Shown here piece after piece: positions 6,527-8,249 of a stretch of DNA of 8,249 nt (positions are counted from its first letter, which is position 1; each line of letters begins with the position of its first letter). Where the stretch lies: contig CAAEDC010000059.1 of the NCBI GenBank assembly GCA_900754495.1, forward strand, positions 1 through 8,249, written 5' to 3'. Origin of the DNA: Eggerthellaceae bacterium (GTDB taxonomy: Bacteria > Actinomycetota > Coriobacteriia > Coriobacteriales > Eggerthellaceae). The notes under the pieces were generated by a model. That model was given only the letters and a program-made list of their open reading frames with translations, did not search any database and was not told the origin of the DNA. Both the position numbers and the translations under genes were made by a program.

Positions 6527-6596
6527 TGAGAAAAAGGGACGGTCACTTTTTCTCAACAGCGCGAAAATGAGAAAAAGCGAACGTCCCTTTTTCTCA
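6527..6596. repeat. Paired palindromic element (element B) between recG and rsmD
   Basis: Two 29-base copies, 6527-6555 and 6568-6596, are inverted relative to each other with 27 of 29 positions identical, around a 12-base centre. Each copy is itself flanked by TGAGAAAAAG and CTTTTTCTCA. The right copy extends to a perfect 15-bp stem (6563-6577 with 6587-6601) around a 9-base core. On the minus strand that copy reads GGGACGTTCG in its core, matching element A, whereas the stems differ completely. The recG TGA stop is the first three bases of the copy on that strand. Each stem is followed by T-rich DNA in the minus direction, so it might attenuate transcription between recG and rsmD. Confidence 0.88.
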
Positions 6597-8249
6597 TTTT
6601 CGGTTGAACGCCAGGCGGATCTCTCGGGAGAGGGCCTGGTGCTCGGGCAGCGCCAGCTCCGGATCCTCGTTGAGGATCGCCACGGCGTCGGCGTGCGCGG
6701 CCTCGATGACCTTGGCGTCGCGCACGACGTTCACCAGCTTCAGCGTGGATGCGCCGCTCTGGCGATTGCCCAGGATGTCTCCCTCGCGGCGCAGCGACAG
6801 GTCGAACGCGGCCAGCTCCAGGCCGTCGTCGGTGCCCTCCATCGCGGCGAGACGCGCGAGCGCCGTCTCGGTGCGCGAGGCGGACACGAGGAACACCTGG
6901 CCGGGCTTGGAACCGCGTCCGACGCGGCCGCGCAGCTGGTGGAGCTGCGAGAGGCCGAAGCGGTCGGCGTCCTCGATGATCATGACCGTCGCGTTGGGCA
7001 CGTCGACGCCCACCTCGATGACCGTCGTCGCGACGAGCACCTGCGTCTCGCCGGAGCGGAACCGCTCCATCACCGCCTGCTTCTCGGCGCCCGACATGCG
7101 GCCGCACAGCAGCTCGACCTTCCAATCCGAGAACGTGGTGCGCTGCAGGAACTCCGCCTCGCGCTCCGCCGCCGCGATGTCGTCCCCGCCGTAGTCGCCG
7201 TCCCCCTCGATGCTGATGGCGGCGTACGCGTAGACGTCCTCGTCGCCCTCGCGCTCGGCGCGCTTGCCCGCGCGCTCGTCGCGTTCCTGGGTGCTCTGAC
7301 CCACCAGCGGGCACACGACATAGACCTGCTCGCCGCGGGCGAGCGCCTCGCGGGCCGCGTCGTAGGCGCGCCCGCGCTCCTGCTTGGAGACCACCGCGGT
7401 CGTCCGCCCCGCCGCCGTCGACGGACGATGGCGCAGGTAGGACAGCTCCATGTTGCCGAACAGCGCCAGCGCGAGCGAGCGCGGGATCGGCGTCGCGGTG
7501 AGCGAGAGCGCGTCGACCGCGGCGCCCTTGGCGAGCAGCTTGGCGCGCTGCTCGACGCCGAAGCGCTGCTGCTCGTCGATGATGGCGAGGCTGCAGCGCG
7601 CCGGGGCGACGTCGTCCTCGAGCAGCGCGTGGGTGCCGATCAGCACCGTGAGCGCGCCCGAAGCGGCGCCGGCGAGCAGCTCCTCGCGCTCGGCAGCCGG
7701 CGTCGAGCCCGTCAGCACGCCCCAGGTGATCCCCGCCGCATCCAGCCACGGCCCCAGGCTCTTGCCGTGCTGACGCGCGAGCACCTCGGTGGGCGCCATG
7801 AGCAGCGCCTGGGTGCCGGTGTCGGCGACGGACGCCAAAGCGAACGCAGCGACCGCGGTCTTGCCCGTTCCCACATCGCCCAAAAGCATGTGGTTCATCG
7901 CATGCTCCGACGCCATCCCCGAAACGATCGCGTCGCGCGCGGCCGCCTGATCCTCGGTCAGCTCGAACGGCAGCACGGCCGCGAGCGCGTCGAGATGGGG
8001 GCCGCTCGCCGCATGGGACGTCGCCGCCGCCCCGCGCTCGCGCTCCCTCCCCTCGCCGACGAGCTTGAGCTGCAGAAGCAGCAGCTCCTCGTACACGAGC
8101 CGCCGGCGCGCCTGGGACACCTCGTCCATGCTCTGGGGAAAATGGATGCACGACCACGCCGACGCGCGGCTCATCAGCCGGTACCTGACGCGCAGGTCGA
8201 GCGGAAGCGGGTCGAGCACGCCCGAGCACGCCTCGAGCGCGTTGCCGAC
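6594..8249 (-). CDS. recG: ATP-dependent DNA helicase RecG (5' end outside window)
   Basis: RecG remodels stalled replication forks and branch-migrates Holliday junctions. The frame is open to the window edge with no stop, giving 551 residues of a family usually near 700. The N-terminal wedge domain is therefore mostly missing only because the window ends. Visible, numbered from the edge: PLPLDLRVRYRLMSR (15-29), Walker A GDVGTGKT (124-131), MAPTEVLARQHG (151-162), motif II DEQQRFGV (225-232), LTATPIPRSLA (250-260), LLCGRMSGAEK (380-390), ATTVIEVGVDVPNA (407-420) and motif VI QLRGRVGRG (438-446). The C-terminal region has REGDILGNRQSG (488-499). About 60 residues (319-378), charged and rich in D/E/R/G, lie between VCPLVGQ and LLCGRM, longer than usual. 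The stop codon lies inside palindromic element B. A GTG at 8219 is internal, not the start. Confidence 0.95.
   Translation of the reverse strand, partial: VGNALEACSGVLDPLPLDLRVRYRLMSRASAWSCIHFPQSMDEVSQARRRLVYEELLLLQLKLVGEGRERERGAAATSHAASGPHLDALAAVLPFELTEDQAAARDAIVSGMASEHAMNHMLLGDVGTGKTAVAAFALASVADTGTQALLMAPTEVLARQHGKSLGPWLDAAGITWGVLTGSTPAAEREELLAGAASGALTVLIGTHALLEDDVAPARCSLAIIDEQQRFGVEQRAKLLAKGAAVDALSLTATPIPRSLALALFGNMELSYLRHRPSTAAGRTTAVVSKQERGRAYDAAREALARGEQVYVVCPLVGQSTQERDERAGKRAEREGDEDVYAYAAISIEGDGDYGGDDIAAAEREAEFLQRTTFSDWKVELLCGRMSGAEKQAVMERFRSGETQVLVATTVIEVGVDVPNATVMIIEDADRFGLSQLHQLRGRVGRGSKPGQVFLVSASRTETALARLAAMEGTDDGLELAAFDLSLRREGDILGNRQSGASTLKLVNVVRDAKVIEAAHADAVAILNEDPELALPEHQALSREIRLAFNRK

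Overview
The window is high-GC bacterial DNA with dense, mostly minus-strand housekeeping and biosynthetic genes. The gene set, a tRNA with encoded CCA, an ArcB-like ornithine carbamoyltransferase and paired TGTGACA/GGGACG palindromes between genes together suggest a gut-type actinobacterium of the Coriobacteriia (Eggerthella/Gordonibacter relatives). That placement is an inference from protein flavour and GC richness, not a proven identification.

Region 1 (1-393) has no convincing gene. It opens with eleven exact copies of the hexamer GCGATG. A degenerate tandem array follows, with ~20-bp subunits paired into ~37-40-bp units, and runs up to a TATAAT box at 359-364. Region 2 (394-1576, plus strand) carries tRNA-Arg(UCU) inside a leader/trailer inverted repeat, then a full-length ornithine carbamoyltransferase gene. 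Region 3 (1577-1737) separates convergent genes and holds a 13-bp-stem terminator directly abutting a perfect 33-bp-arm palindrome.

Region 4 (1738-8249) is all minus strand. In transcription order it reads recG (5' end outside the window), rsmD, coaD, serC, ilvB, ilvN. recG-rsmD-coaD is a familiar bacterial neighbourhood. serC (serine/PLP biosynthesis) and ilvBN (acetohydroxyacid synthase) follow at gaps of 179 and 123 bp, so they may be separate transcription units. ilvB and ilvN overlap by ATGA and are surely coupled. A second paired palindrome, with different stems but the same GGGACG core as the first, fills the recG-rsmD gap and includes the recG stop codon.

Functionally the protein-coding genes are conventional: arginine/ornithine metabolism, branched-chain amino acid and serine synthesis, CoA synthesis, 16S rRNA methylation and replication-fork repair. 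The unexplained content is in the non-coding DNA: the two related twin palindromes, the hexamer plus minisatellite block upstream of the tRNA, and the stem clamping the tRNA precursor. No defence system, CRISPR array or transposase gene is present.
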